Shown: piece after piece, positions 1-8,558 of the stretch
Layout: every line of letters begins with the position of its first letter
Numbering within the stretch: position 1 is the stretch's first letter
Assembly (NCBI RefSeq): GCF_001653715.1
Contig: NZ_LWHQ01000006.1
Coordinates: 130,475-194,474 of the forward strand
Length of the DNA: 64,000 nucleotides
Source of the DNA: Methylobacterium platani
Lineage (GTDB): Bacteria; Pseudomonadota; Alphaproteobacteria; Rhizobiales; Beijerinckiaceae
Reading direction: 5' to 3'
Position numbers and translations under genes: made by a program
The notes under the pieces: generated by a model
Told to the model about the DNA's origin: nothing
The model's database searches: none
What the model saw: the letters and a program-made list of their open reading frames with translations, nothing else

Positions 1-23
1 GCCGCTTCGCGGCACTTCTTTCG

Positions 24-72
24 CTGGATCCCGGATCTCCTTCCACGTCGTTTCAGTCGTCCGGGAAAGGGG
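24..72. repeat. Dispersed intergenic repeat, copy 1
   Basis: This stretch repeats, with few changes, the sequence at about 27958-28005, and in inverted orientation at 27837-27885. The shared core runs from CTGGATCCCGGATCTCC to a GTCCGGGAAAGG end. It is non-coding and lies at the window edge, so its partner arm may be outside. Confidence 0.8.
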
Positions 73-182
73 GAGACTCGCGAGGATCGTCCGCCCCTAT
101 GTTCGGGCCGAGGTCGCGGTGTCGTGTACCGTGCGCAGCGACACGGGACACGACCGTGAGGCGGCTTGACGGTAGCGGACAG

Positions 183-209
183 AAAAAAGGCCGCCCTTGC
201 GAGGCGGCC
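183..209 (-). terminator. Rho-independent terminator of the candidate sRNA
   Basis: On the minus strand a 7-bp GC stem (GGCCGCC/GGCGGCC, arms 203-209 and 189-195) is followed directly by six T residues (183-188). It ends the candidate sRNA and could also catch readthrough from the importer operon that stops at 366. Confidence 0.8.
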
Positions 210-272
210 CGAAGTCTAGGGAGGAAACGCCCAAGAAGGGCAGCACCGCCGCGACGCCATCGCCGCGGTGCG
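183..272 (-). ncRNA. Candidate alpha-r14/suhB-like small RNA
   Basis: Read on the minus strand, this segment has the layout of a rhizobial trans-acting sRNA. A strong 5' hairpin (arms GCACCGC/GCGGTGC, 243-271) is followed by a short GCCC/GGGC hairpin, then an exposed UUUCCUCCCUAGACUU stretch with an anti-Shine-Dalgarno CCUCCC motif, then a terminator hairpin with six U residues. A plausible promoter lies upstream: TTGCTC, a 17-base spacer and GAAATC. The exposed CCUCCC before a terminator is known from the alpha-r14/suhB families; the assignment is from memory of that layout. A short open frame through the region (97-339) has no family look and is better explained as RNA. Confidence 0.5.
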
Positions 273-287
273 TGAAATCGATTTCAC
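272..287. promoter_or_regulatory. 16-bp perfect palindrome at the sRNA promoter
   Basis: GTGAAATCGATTTCAC is a perfect palindrome that overlaps the inferred -10/start region of the candidate minus-strand sRNA. It could be an operator, but no regulator is identified. Confidence 0.35.
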
Positions 288-365
288 ACATCGCACGCCG
301 AGGAGCAAGCGGCGCGATGGAGGGGCGGCCATGCGTCAATCACATGCCGTGAGGCCCCCTCCCCG

Positions 366-1178
366 TCACGCCCGCCGCCGGCGCCGACCCAGCACCGCGA
401 GCGTCGGCTCGGCGGCGAGCAACGTGCGGGTGTAGTCCTCGCGGGGGTGGTCCAGCACCTCGCGCACCGTCCCGGTCTCGACCAGGCGCCCGGCCTGCAT
501 CACCCCGACCCGGTCGGCGACCTCGTCGACGACGCCGATATTGTGGGTGATGAACAGCACGGTCAGGCCGTGCCGGTCGCGCAGGCTCAGGATCAGGCGC
601 AGGATCTGGGCCTGGATCGACAGGTCGAGGGCTGAGACCGCCTCGTCGGCGACGACGAGCTTCGGGTTGGTGATCAGCGCCCGCGCGATCGCGATGCGCT
701 GGCGCTGGCCGCCGGAGAATTCGTGCGGATAGCGCTCGGCGGCCTGTGCCGGCAGGCCGACATCCTCGAGCGCCCGGGCGACCAGGGACTGGCGGTCGCG
801 GCCCCGCGGCGCGTCGTCGAGGAGGTGGAGCGGCTCGGCGACGATACGCCCGACCGAGTGGCGCGGGTTGAGCGAACCGTAGGGATCCTGGAACACCATC
901 TGGAAGTCGCGGCGCTTGCGCGCCAGCGCCTTCGGCGACAGCGCGAACAGGTCGTCGCCGCCGAGCCGCACCGTGCCGCCGGTCGGCCGGTCGAGGGCCA
1001 TGACGATGCGGGCGAGGGTGGACTTGCCGCAGCCGGATTCGCCGACGACCGCGAAGATGCTGCCGGGCTCGACCGCGAGGCTGACGCCGTCGACGGCCCG
1101 CAGGTGCCGCGTGGCGCCCTTGGCCCGCAGGGTGTAGTCGCGGGTCAGGTTCTCGATCGCGAGAAGCGGAGCGGTCAC
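366..1178 (-). CDS. Dipeptide/oligopeptide ABC transporter ATPase (DppF/OppF type)
   Basis: This is the second nucleotide-binding subunit of a peptide/nickel-class importer and would hydrolyse ATP at the inner membrane. Visible motifs are Walker A GESGCGKST near residue 45, signature SGGQRQR near 153 and Walker B LVVADEAVSALD near 173. The open frame runs much further upstream, but that part is low-complexity shadow of the neighbouring gene. The chosen GTG (VTAPLLAIENL) overlaps the upstream stop as GTGA, typical of translational coupling. About 270 residues is the usual length for the family's core. It is the last gene of the five-gene operon that starts at 5664. The substrate cannot be read from this subunit. 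Confidence 0.9.
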   Translation of the reverse strand: MTAPLLAIENLTRDYTLRAKGATRHLRAVDGVSLAVEPGSIFAVVGESGCGKSTLARIVMALDRPTGGTVRLGGDDLFALSPKALARKRRDFQMVFQDPYGSLNPRHSVGRIVAEPLHLLDDAPRGRDRQSLVARALEDVGLPAQAAERYPHEFSGGQRQRIAIARALITNPKLVVADEAVSALDLSIQAQILRLILSLRDRHGLTVLFITHNIGVVDEVADRVGVMQAGRLVETGTVREVLDHPREDYTRTLLAAEPTLAVLGRRRRRA

Positions 1179-1999
1179 CGGGCGCCTCCCGCGGCGTGAC
1201 GGGCTTCGTCGCCGAGGCCGGCCCGGGCGCGGCGCGGCAAGGCCGCGATCAGGTCGCGGGTGTACTGCGCGGAAGGGTGACGCAGGACGGTCTCGGTCGG
1301 CCCCTCCTCGACGGCGCGGCCGCGGCACATCACCAGGGTCCGGTCGGTGCTGCGGGCGATCACCCCGAGGTCGTGGCTGATCAGGATCAGCGACAGGCCG
1401 AGATCGGCGACCAGCTCGTCGAGGATGTCGAGGATCTCCTTCTGCACCGTGACGTCGAGCGCCGTGGTCGGCTCGTCGGCGATCAGCAGGTCGGGCTTGA
1501 GCGCCAGCGCGATCGCGATGCCGACGCGCTGGCGCTGGCCGCCGGACATCTCGTGGGGATAGCTGTCGATGCGGCGGGCCGGATCGGGGATCCGCACCCG
1601 GTCGAGGAGGCGCAGGGCCTCGGCGCGGGCCTCGGACCGGCCGACGGTGCGATGCAGGCGGATCCCTTCCGCGATCTGCTGGCCCGCCGTCATGGCGGGG
1701 TTGAGCGCCGTCATCGGTTCCTGGAAGATCATGCCGATGCGCCGGCCGCGCAAGGAGCACAGCTCGCGCTCGCGCAGGCGCAGGATGTCCTTGCCGTCCA
1801 GCAGGATCTCGCCGGAGGTGCGGGCGCTCCCCGGCAGGAGCCCGATGGTGGCGAGGGACAGCATCGACTTGCCGGAGCCGGATTCGCCGACGATGCCGAG
1901 GCTCTCGCCGCGGCCGACCGCCACCGAGACGTCGTCGACGACGCGGGCCGGGCCCGCAGGCCCCGGGAAGGCGATGGAGAGGTTGCGGATCGCGAGCAT
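1175..1999 (-). CDS. Dipeptide/oligopeptide ABC transporter ATPase (DppD/OppD type)
   Basis: First nucleotide-binding subunit (274 residues) of the importer. It pairs with the downstream ATPase to power the DppB/DppC-like channel. Walker A GESGSGKS is near residue 37, MSGGQRQR near 149 and Walker B LLIADEPTTALD near 167. Its ATG overlaps the stop of the permease gene upstream (ATGA), and its own stop overlaps the next GTG, so three genes are tightly coupled. The protein is shorter than classical OppD (about 330) and has little of the C-terminal oligopeptide extension, as in many alphaproteobacterial copies. Confidence 0.92.
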   Translation of the reverse strand: MLAIRNLSIAFPGPAGPARVVDDVSVAVGRGESLGIVGESGSGKSMLSLATIGLLPGSARTSGEILLDGKDILRLRERELCSLRGRRIGMIFQEPMTALNPAMTAGQQIAEGIRLHRTVGRSEARAEALRLLDRVRIPDPARRIDSYPHEMSGGQRQRVGIAIALALKPDLLIADEPTTALDVTVQKEILDILDELVADLGLSLILISHDLGVIARSTDRTLVMCRGRAVEEGPTETVLRHPSAQYTRDLIAALPRRARAGLGDEARHAAGGAR

Positions 2000-2856
2000 C
2001 AGGAGGCCTGCCGGCGGCGCGGATCGAGGCGGGCGGCGAGTCCGTCGCCCAGGAGGTTGAGGCCGAGCACGGCGGCCGCGATGGCGAGGCCGGGGGCGAG
2101 CGCGAGGTGCGGGGCTTGCAGCATGTAGGTCTGCGACTCCGCCAGCATCCGCCCCCAGGTCGGGGCCGGCGGCGGCAGGCCGAGCCCGAGGAAGCTCAGG
2201 CCGGCCTCGGTCAGGATCGCCATGGCGAGCTGGATCGTGACCTGGACGATGACCTGTCCGGCGATGTTCGGCAGCACGTGCTCGAGGGTGATCCGCGCCG
2301 TGCCCTTGCCGGCCATGCGTGCCGCCATGATGTAGTCGCGTGCCCAGATCTGCATCGCCGCGCCGCGGGTGACCCGGGCGAAGACCGGGATCATGAACAC
2401 CCCGATGGCGACGATCGCCGTGAGTGCGCCGGGGCCGAGGAGCGCGCCGAGCATGATCGCCGACAGGATCGGCGGCAGGGCGAACAAGGCGTCGCAGATC
2501 CGCATCAGCACCGCGTCGAAGCCGGCCCGCGCGGCCGCCGCGACGCCGGCGAGCGTGCCGAGCACCGCGCCCAGCCCCACCGCCGCGAAGGCGGTGGTGA
2601 GCGAGTTGAAGGCGCCGCGCATCAGCATCGAGGCGACGTCGCGCCCGAGATGGTCGGTGCCCAGCAGCCCGGAGACCAGAGGCCCCTTCAGCTTCTGAAG
2701 GATGCGCATCCGGGCCGGGTCCTCGGGGGTCCAGACCAGGGAGAGGAGCGCGACCCCGACGAGGACCGCCGTCAGGATTCCGCCGACGAGGAGCGCGGCT
2801 CTGCCGGGGCGCCGGAGCCGGAAGGACGCGCCGGAGACCTTGGCGAGGGCCGTCAT
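1999..2856 (-). CDS. Peptide/nickel ABC transporter permease (DppC type)
   Basis: Inner-membrane permease of 285 residues in the BPD_transp_1 family. The chosen start MTALAKVSGASF overlaps the stop of the upstream permease (ATGA) and is followed by an N-terminal membrane helix (AALLVGGILTAVLVGVALLS). An EAA-type loop for ATPase contact (EHVLPNIAGQVIVQ) is visible in the second half. The open frame extends about 88 codons upstream but that part is arginine/proline-rich shadow. It forms the channel together with the DppB-like partner. Confidence 0.9.
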   Translation of the reverse strand: MTALAKVSGASFRLRRPGRAALLVGGILTAVLVGVALLSLVWTPEDPARMRILQKLKGPLVSGLLGTDHLGRDVASMLMRGAFNSLTTAFAAVGLGAVLGTLAGVAAAARAGFDAVLMRICDALFALPPILSAIMLGALLGPGALTAIVAIGVFMIPVFARVTRGAAMQIWARDYIMAARMAGKGTARITLEHVLPNIAGQVIVQVTIQLAMAILTEAGLSFLGLGLPPPAPTWGRMLAESQTYMLQAPHLALAPGLAIAAAVLGLNLLGDGLAARLDPRRRQAS

Positions 2857-3797
2857 GCGCGCCTCCTCAGGCGGGGATCGACCACGGTATAGAGCAGGTC
2901 GACCCCGAGATTGACCACGATGACGATGGTGGCGAACACCATCACGACATTCTGGATCACGATCAGGTCGCGTTGCGCCAGCGCCTGCCAGGCGAGCCGA
3001 CCCATGCCCGGCAGGGTGAACACGTTCTCGACCAGCACCGCGCCGCCGATCAGGAACGAGATCTGCAGGCCCAGCATGGTGATGACCGGCACCAGCGCGT
3101 TCGGCACCGCGTGGCGCCACAGCGCGCGGGAGACCGAGGCGCCCTTGGCCCGGGCGGTGCGCACGAAATCCTCGTTCATCACCTCGACGACGGAGGCCCG
3201 CGTCACCCGGGTCAGCACCGCCGATTGCGGGATGGCGAGCGCCAGCGCCGGCAGCAGCAGGGCGCGCAGCGCCGCCGCGGGCTGGTCCCAGCCCGGGAAG
3301 CCGCCGGCCGGCAGCCAGCCGAGGCCGAGCGCCACCACCATGATGAGCAGGAGCCCGATCCAGAAATTCGGCACCGCGATGCCGGCCTGCGCGTACAGGG
3401 TCGCGGCCCCGTCCGCCACGCCGCCGGGACGGGCCGCCGCGGTGACGCCGAGCGGCAGCGCGATGCCGACCGCGAGCAGCACCGCGAGCCCGGTGAGCGG
3501 CAGCGTCACCGCCAGCCGCTCGCGGATCAGCCCGCCCACCGGCACGCCGTAGGTGAAGGACACCCCCATGTCGCCGGTCGCGAGCCCGCCGAGCCAGCGC
3601 AGGTAGCGGATCGCCGCCGGCGCATCGAGCCCCATCTGCGCGCGCAGGGCCGCGAGCGTCTCAGGGGTCGCCGAGGTGCCGAGCATCGCCGAGGCCGGAT
3701 CGCCCGGCACGATCTCCATCATGCAGAAGACCAGCACCGAGATCAGCAGGAAGGTGACGGCGAAGCCGGCGGCGCGGCGGAGGAGGTGCCTCAGCAT
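2853..3797 (-). CDS. Peptide/nickel ABC transporter permease (DppB type)
   Basis: Inner-membrane permease (314 residues). The start MLRHLLRRAAGFAVTFLL gives the family-typical short basic N-terminus and first helix. The conserved periplasmic element VPGDPASAMLG follows, and the EAA loop (RHAVPNALVPVITMLG) is near the C-terminus. The longer open frame upstream passes through the palindromic repeat region and is rejected. It is the first permease of the operon and lies 325 bases downstream of the binding-protein gene; the repeat in that gap may stabilise or separate the two messages. Confidence 0.92.
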   Translation of the reverse strand: MLRHLLRRAAGFAVTFLLISVLVFCMMEIVPGDPASAMLGTSATPETLAALRAQMGLDAPAAIRYLRWLGGLATGDMGVSFTYGVPVGGLIRERLAVTLPLTGLAVLLAVGIALPLGVTAAARPGGVADGAATLYAQAGIAVPNFWIGLLLIMVVALGLGWLPAGGFPGWDQPAAALRALLLPALALAIPQSAVLTRVTRASVVEVMNEDFVRTARAKGASVSRALWRHAVPNALVPVITMLGLQISFLIGGAVLVENVFTLPGMGRLAWQALAQRDLIVIQNVVMVFATIVIVVNLGVDLLYTVVDPRLRRRA

Positions 3798-4122
3798 CGG
3801 GTGAACTCGGGCATCGGGAGCGCTTTGTTGTGGTCGAACTTGAAGTCGAAAGAAGCCATCCCCGACGCATGAAGCGCGGGCTTCCCCTCTCCCCGCGGGC
3901 GGGGAGAGGGCTGTGTTCCTGTTCAGGGAACACAGCAAGCGCAGGCGCAGCCGGAGCGAGGGTGAGGGGGTGTTGCCGGAGGAGCACATTCGGCACCTCC
4001 CCCTCACCATCGGCTGCCGCCTCGCCCCGGCGACGACAAGGTCGCCGGAGCCCTCTCCCCGCCCGCGGGGAGAGGCGATGCGCTCAACCGTCGGTGACAT
4101 GCTCCCGCGGGAAACGCATGCC
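3798..4122. repeat. Nested palindromic intergenic element
   Basis: The gap between the binding-protein and permease genes is filled by nested inverted repeats. Outer hairpins CCCTCTCCCC/GGGGAGAGGG sit at 3885-3910 and 4052-4075, and between them GGTGAGGGGG pairs with CCCCCTCACC. Similar elements occur at 22283-22396, 31706-31842, 45713-45917 and 56938-57194. I see no gene here. In operons such elements often act as mRNA stabilisers, but that is not shown here. Confidence 0.85.
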
Positions 4123-5664
4123 CTACTCCGTCCACCGCACCTCGGTCAGGTCGTTCGACGGCACCGGCTCGTTCTTCCAGAACCCCGTCAGCTTCGCCCG
4201 CCACACGCTGAGCTTCGGCAGCACGAACAGGAACAGGGCCGGCACGTCCTCGGCGAGGATCTCTTGCGCCTCGCCGTAGAGCTTCAGCCGCGCCGCCTCG
4301 TCGGTGGAAGCGGCGGCCTTCGCCACCACGTCGTTGAAGGCCGGGTTCTTGTAGCCGAAATAGTACGGATCGTTGGCGTAGATCGCGATGTCCATCGGCT
4401 CGGCATGCGCGATGACCGTCATGTCGAAGGCCCGATCCCGCATCACCTCCTGCACCCACTTCGCCGGGAACTCGGTCGGCACGATGTTCATCGTGACCCC
4501 GACCTCGGAAAACATCGCCTGCAGGATCTCGGCGGTGCGGGTGGCGTAGGCCATCTGCGGCGACTTGAAGTTGAAGGTCAGGCCCTTGGCGTAGCCGGCC
4601 TCCGCTAGGAGCGCCTTGGCCTTCTTGGGGTCGTAGGGATAGACGCCGGTCAGGTCCTTGTAGCCCGGGTCGTTGGGCGTGTAATGGCTGCCGATGGCTG
4701 CGCCGTAGCCCGAATAGGCGCCCTCGATCAGGAGCTTGCGGTCCACCGCCATCATCAGCGCCTGGCGCACGCGCTTGTCGCTGAAGGGCTTCGCCGCATT
4801 GTTCATGCCGGCCACGACCTTCATCTCGGTCAGGCCCGGCTCGGCCGTGAAGGCCTTGTCCTTCTGGAACGCGGCGTAGAGTTCGGGCGCCGGCAGCAGC
4901 GGGAAGGCATCGACGTCGCCGGCCCGCAGCGCCGCCGCCGCCGCCTGGGGATCGCCGATGAAGCGGAACGTGACCTTGTCGAGATGGACCTTGCGGGCGG
5001 CGTCCCAGTAATCGGGGTTGCGCGTCAGCTCGACCCGGTCGCCCTTGCGCCAGGAGGCGAAGCGGAACGGCCCGGTGCCGACGGGATTGCTCTTCAGCCC
5101 GTCGCGGGACTTCGGCTCGACCATCACCGCCGCCGGCTGGCCGAGCCAGAACAGCAGGTTGCCGGAGGATTTCGACAGGGTCAGGACCAGGGTCTGCGGG
5201 TCCGGCGCCTTGACGTCGGCGATGACGGCGTAGAGCGCCTTCTGCGGGTTGACCGAGCCCGGCGCCCGGATCGCGTCGAGGGCGAACTTCGCCGTCTCGG
5301 CGGTGAAGGGCTCGCCGTTGTGGAACTTCACGCCGGGCTGGAGCGCGAAGGTGTAGGTCAGGCCGTCGGGCGAGACCGTCCAGCTCTTGGCCAGCTGCGG
5401 CTGCACCTTGCCGTCGCGGTCGATCCGGGTCAGGCCCTGGAACACGTTCTGCCACACCACTTGGCCGATCACCGTCGGGGCGGCGCTGGTCGGATCGAGG
5501 CCCGGCGGCTCCACCGGCATGCCGACGACGAGGTCGGTGCGCGGCGCGGCCTCGGCACCGCCGGCGAGCCCCGGCAGCGCGAGCGCGGCGAGGACCGCAC
5601 CCGCCAGGAGGGCGTCTCTGAGGACGCGGCGGCGCGAGCGTGAGGAGCGCGTGAGCAGGACCAT
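4123..5664 (-). CDS. ABC transporter substrate-binding protein, family 5 (peptide/nickel/opine)
   Basis: Periplasmic binding protein (513 residues, usual length) that would capture the substrate for the importer encoded downstream. The N-terminus has a basic SRRRVLR motif followed by a hydrophobic segment (ALLAGAVLAALALPG) and an Ala-x-Ala-like end, so it is a signal peptide, possibly of the Tat type. The mature part has SBP_bac_5 features such as PPGLDPTSAAPTVIGQVVWQ and YTFALQPGVKFHNGEPFTAE. It is the first gene of the operon 5664-366. The ligand (peptide, nickel complex, opine or glutathione) cannot be decided from sequence alone. Confidence 0.92.
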   Translation of the reverse strand: MVLLTRSSRSRRRVLRDALLAGAVLAALALPGLAGGAEAAPRTDLVVGMPVEPPGLDPTSAAPTVIGQVVWQNVFQGLTRIDRDGKVQPQLAKSWTVSPDGLTYTFALQPGVKFHNGEPFTAETAKFALDAIRAPGSVNPQKALYAVIADVKAPDPQTLVLTLSKSSGNLLFWLGQPAAVMVEPKSRDGLKSNPVGTGPFRFASWRKGDRVELTRNPDYWDAARKVHLDKVTFRFIGDPQAAAAALRAGDVDAFPLLPAPELYAAFQKDKAFTAEPGLTEMKVVAGMNNAAKPFSDKRVRQALMMAVDRKLLIEGAYSGYGAAIGSHYTPNDPGYKDLTGVYPYDPKKAKALLAEAGYAKGLTFNFKSPQMAYATRTAEILQAMFSEVGVTMNIVPTEFPAKWVQEVMRDRAFDMTVIAHAEPMDIAIYANDPYYFGYKNPAFNDVVAKAAASTDEAARLKLYGEAQEILAEDVPALFLFVLPKLSVWRAKLTGFWKNEPVPSNDLTEVRWTE

Positions 5665-5791
5665 GGAACCCCTCGGGTGATTGGCGTTGGGCCGGCCGCC
5701 TCTGTCGTGCGGCTCGATGCTGCCTCTAGGAGATCAGGATTTTTGGTGTGGCCGCAACAGCGATCTGGTGCGCACCCCGTAGCCGAAACCG

Positions 5792-6715
5792 CTACACCTC
5801 GGCCTCTGCGCAGAAAACCGGCATGTGATGCTCCAGAACCGCCACCAGCTTGGCGGCGGCGAAGGAGAGCGGCCGGTCGCGCAGGTGCGACAGGTCGAGA
5901 TGGGTGCGGATGCGCAGGTCCCGGAACGGCCGCGCCACCAGCGCCCCGGCGGCCGCGTCGCGCCGCACGCTGAAGGGCGGCAGGACCAGCACGGCCCGGC
6001 CGCGCCGGGCGAGCTCCAGCTGGACCTCGAGCGCGCTGGTGGTGAAGACCGGATCGAGGGCGGAGAGGCCCGCCTCCCGCATCTGCGCGTCGAGGGCCTG
6101 GCGCACCCCGAAGGCGGCGTCCGGCACCGCCACCGGATGGGCGAGGAGATCACCCGGGCCGACCTGGAGCCGGTCGGCGAGGGGATGATCGGGCGCCATC
6201 ACGGCGGCATGGTCGACCGGCACGCGGCAGCGGACCAGGGTCTCGGTCCGCGGCGGCGTGAACAAGGTAACGGCGAGATCCGCCTCGCCGTCGGCGAGCG
6301 CCTGCATGGTGCGGCCGACGCTCGCCACCACCACCTCGAACCGCACCTCCGGGTAGGTGGCGGAGAACTCGGCCAGCGCCGGCACCAGCAGGCCGGAGGC
6401 CGCCGCGCCGCTGGCATAGACCGTCACCCGCCCGGCCCGCAGGCCCTTGAGGTCGTCGATCAGGGTGCGGACGTGGTCGAGCTCGCGCAAGGAGCGAGCC
6501 GAGCGGGCGGCGAGCAACTCGCCGGCGGCGGTGAGCCGGATCCCGGTCGGGTCGCGCTCCACCAGCGGCGCCCCGAAATGGTATTCGAGGTTCTCGATCT
6601 GCCGGCTGATCGCGGTCGGCGCGATGCCGAGCTTTTCCGCCGCGCGCCGCATCGAGCCGTGGCGGGCGAGCTCGTTGAAGTAGATCAGGGCCCGCAGCTG
6701 CACGGCGAGAACCAT
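5792..6715 (-). CDS. LysR-family transcriptional regulator
   Basis: 307-residue regulator with an N-terminal winged HTH (about residues 5-65; RRAAEKLGIAPTAISRQIEN) and a LysR substrate-binding domain behind it. The start MVLAVQLRALIYFNE puts the HTH at its normal distance from the N-terminus; the open frame upstream is shadow of the thioesterase gene. It is on the same strand as, and 127 bases before, the ABC importer operon, so it may control that operon. LysR regulators more often sit divergent from their target, so this is only suggestive. The effector is unknown. Confidence 0.9.
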   Translation of the reverse strand: MVLAVQLRALIYFNELARHGSMRRAAEKLGIAPTAISRQIENLEYHFGAPLVERDPTGIRLTAAGELLAARSARSLRELDHVRTLIDDLKGLRAGRVTVYASGAAASGLLVPALAEFSATYPEVRFEVVVASVGRTMQALADGEADLAVTLFTPPRTETLVRCRVPVDHAAVMAPDHPLADRLQVGPGDLLAHPVAVPDAAFGVRQALDAQMREAGLSALDPVFTTSALEVQLELARRGRAVLVLPPFSVRRDAAAGALVARPFRDLRIRTHLDLSHLRDRPLSFAAAKLVAVLEHHMPVFCAEAEV

Positions 6716-6804
6716 CCTGGCGGTCGTAGGCCGGACCTCGACGAGGCGGAGGGACCGCCACAGACCTACGCGGCGAGGCCCCGGGCCGCAAGGGAAGCGG
6801 GCTC

Positions 6805-7230
6805 TCAGCCCGCCTCGACCACCAGCCGCGCCGCCGCGTCGCCGGCCGCCCCGAGCGGCGCCGGCCGCCGCGTCGTCTTGTCGAGGAGCACGCAGACCGA
6901 TTCCGCCTCGCCCGCCACGACGTCCCCGGTGAGGATGCGGTGGCGGAAACCCAGCGAGGTGCGGCCGGCGCGGGCGAGCCAGGTCGCGGTGCGGACCCGG
7001 CCCGGATAGTGCAGCTCGGCCCGGTAATCGATGACGAAGCGGGCGATGACGAAGAAGGTATCGGGGCCGAGCAAGGGGGTCAGGCGGGTTCCGAAGAACT
7101 GCACCCGCCCGCTCTCGCAGAAGGCGGCGAAGACCGCGTTGTTGACGTGGCCGTTGGCGTCCGTGTCGCGGTAGCGCAGGACGTCCTCGCTCCACAGCAC
7201 CCGCGGATCGGTCTCCAGTCCCTCTGTCAT
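6805..7230 (-). CDS. Hotdog-fold acyl-CoA thioesterase (4HBT family)
   Basis: 141-residue single-domain thioesterase. The N-terminal motif RYRDTDANGHVNNAVFAAF is the hallmark of the 4-hydroxybenzoyl-CoA thioesterase/YbgC-like group, with the DTD..GHVNN loop holding the catalytic region. The start MTEGLETDPRVLW is taken because the open frame upstream is arginine-rich shadow. It likely hydrolyses acyl-CoA in the cytoplasm; the acyl chain is not predictable. It sits between the LysR gene and the truB end of the core operon, separated from truB by a palindromic repeat. Confidence 0.85.
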   Translation of the reverse strand: MTEGLETDPRVLWSEDVLRYRDTDANGHVNNAVFAAFCESGRVQFFGTRLTPLLGPDTFFVIARFVIDYRAELHYPGRVRTATWLARAGRTSLGFRHRILTGDVVAGEAESVCVLLDKTTRRPAPLGAAGDAAARLVVEAG

Positions 7231-7304
7231 CGCCCCCCTGCCCTCTTTAGAGCACATCGCGATCGCGCTGCAATCGCGAAGCTCTCTAGGTCCTTGATTT
7301 TGCC

Positions 7305-7347
7305 GCATTTTCTGAGACGAACCGGTATCCACTTCGTCGGAAAATGC
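7305..7347. repeat. Short palindromic repeat downstream of truB
   Basis: GCATTTTC and GAAAATGC flank an inner inverted pair (GACGAA...TTCGTC), making one long imperfect hairpin. Elements of this sequence type are scattered between genes in rhizobial and Methylobacterium genomes. It lies just after the truB stop and could function as a 3'-end structure. Confidence 0.7.
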
Positions 7348-7352
7348 TCTGG

Positions 7353-8435
7353 TCAGCCGTTGCGCGGGGCGGTGCCGCCGAGGTGGAACACCCGGTGCGG
7401 CACCAGTTCGCCGCGCTCGACGTCGCCGACCGCGACGAGCACGCCGCCGCAGCTCGCATAGGCCTTGCCCTCGGTCGGCGCGTCGCGCCCGCGCAGGATC
7501 ACCGGCTGGCCGCGCATCAGCCGCATCGCCATGTCGCGGGAGACCGGCACGTGCGGCACCGCGTCGAGCGCGGTCTCGACCGGGCGCAGGAGAGCGGCAT
7601 TGGCCTCGGCCTCGGCCGCCTCGAGCGCCGCGACGGTGCAGGACTGGTCCTCGGTGAAGGGGCCGACGCGGGTGCGGCGCAGGGCCGAGACGTGGCCGAA
7701 GCAGCCGAGCGCGCGGCCGAGGTCGCGGGCGATGGCCCGCACATAGGTGCCCTTGCCGCACTCGGCCTCGATCACCGTGCGCTCGGGCGTGTGGGCGACG
7801 ACCGCCAGCCGGTCGATCTGCACCGGCCGGGCGACCAGCTCCACCACCTCGCCGTCGCGGGCGAGGTCGTAGGCGCGCTCGCCCTGGATCTTGATCGCCG
7901 AGTAGCGCGGCGGCACCTGCTCGATCGCGCCGACGAAGCGCGGCAGCATCGCCTCGACCTCACCTTGCGTGGGCCGGTCGTCCGAGGTCGCGACCGGGCG
8001 GCCTTCCGCGTCGTCGGTGTCGGTCTCGACGCCCCAGGTGACCGAGAAAACGTAGGCCTTGCGGCCGTCCATCACGAAGGGGACGGTCTTCGTCGCCTCG
8101 CCGAGCGCGATCGGCAGGATGCCGGAGGCGAGCGGATCGAGGGTGCCGGCATGGCCCGCCTTCTTGGCGTTGAGCGCCCGCTTGACCGCCGCGACCGCGT
8201 GGGTCGAGGTCATGCCGACGCCCTTGTCGAGGATCACCCAGCCGCTGATCTCGCGGCGCTTGGGCCGGTCGCCCGGCGGGCGGCCGCGGCCGCGCGGCCG
8301 GTCGGAACGCGGACCGTCTTGGCGCGGACCATCTTGGCGCGGACCGTCTTGGCGCGGGGCTCCGTCGCGGCCCTCGCGGGCGGGGCGGGTCGCCTGCGGC
8401 GCGGGCTCTGCGGGCTGGTCCTCGTGCATCGTCAT
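7353..8435 (-). CDS. truB: tRNA pseudouridine(55) synthase TruB
   Basis: Isomerises U55 in the T-loop of tRNAs. The family motif [13 protein letters not shown] with the catalytic Asp is near residues 95-107, followed by [16 protein letters not shown] and [12 protein letters not shown]. At 360 residues it is longer than typical TruB (about 310) because of a disordered, charged N-terminal extension of some 60 residues. That extension contains RQDGP three times, encoded by three 15-bp tandem units. It is the distal gene of the rimP-nusA-ylxR-infB-rbfA-truB order and starts 123 bases after rbfA. Confidence 0.97.
   Translation of the reverse strand: MTMHEDQPAEPAPQATRPAREGRDGAPRQDGPRQDGPRQDGPRSDRPRGRGRPPGDRPKRREISGWVILDKGVGMTSTHAVAAVKRALNAKKAGHAGTLDPLASGILPIALGEATKTVPFVMDGRKAYVFSVTWGVETDTDDAEGRPVATSDDRPTQGEVEAMLPRFVGAIEQVPPRYSAIKIQGERAYDLARDGEVVELVARPVQIDRLAVVAHTPERTVIEAECGKGTYVRAIARDLGRALGCFGHVSALRRTRVGPFTEDQSCTVAALEAAEAEANAALLRPVETALDAVPHVPVSRDMAMRLMRGQPVILRGRDAPTEGKAYASCGGVLVAVGDVERGELVPHRVFHLGGTAPRNG
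8309..8353. repeat. Three 15-bp tandem repeats inside truB
   Basis: Three consecutive units of GCGGACCGTCTTGGC (one base change in the middle unit) encode RQDGP repeats in the disordered N-terminal extension of TruB. The array is in frame, so copy-number change would lengthen or shorten the tail without breaking the enzyme. Confidence 0.9.
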
Positions 8436-8558
8436 CTTCGTGTCCGTTCTCGAACGGCGACGGCCGCGGGACGCAGGCCCGCGTTGGTCCGTGCCGACCT
8501 CTTGTGGAGTCTCAAGTCGTCAACCCGGGCGCCGGTTCGGCCCGACCCGGGCGGGGTC

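Noticed and set aside
97..339. 80-codon minus-strand open frame
   Set aside because: It crosses two stable hairpins and a Rho-independent terminator; an sRNA explains the conserved structure better.
1179..1760. Upstream extension of the second importer ATPase
   Set aside because: The extension overlaps the first ATPase gene out of frame and is Arg/Pro-rich; the GTGA overlap gives a normal start.
8309..8353. Tandem 15-bp units as a possible CRISPR or regulatory array
   Set aside because: There are only three units without spacers and they are in frame inside truB.
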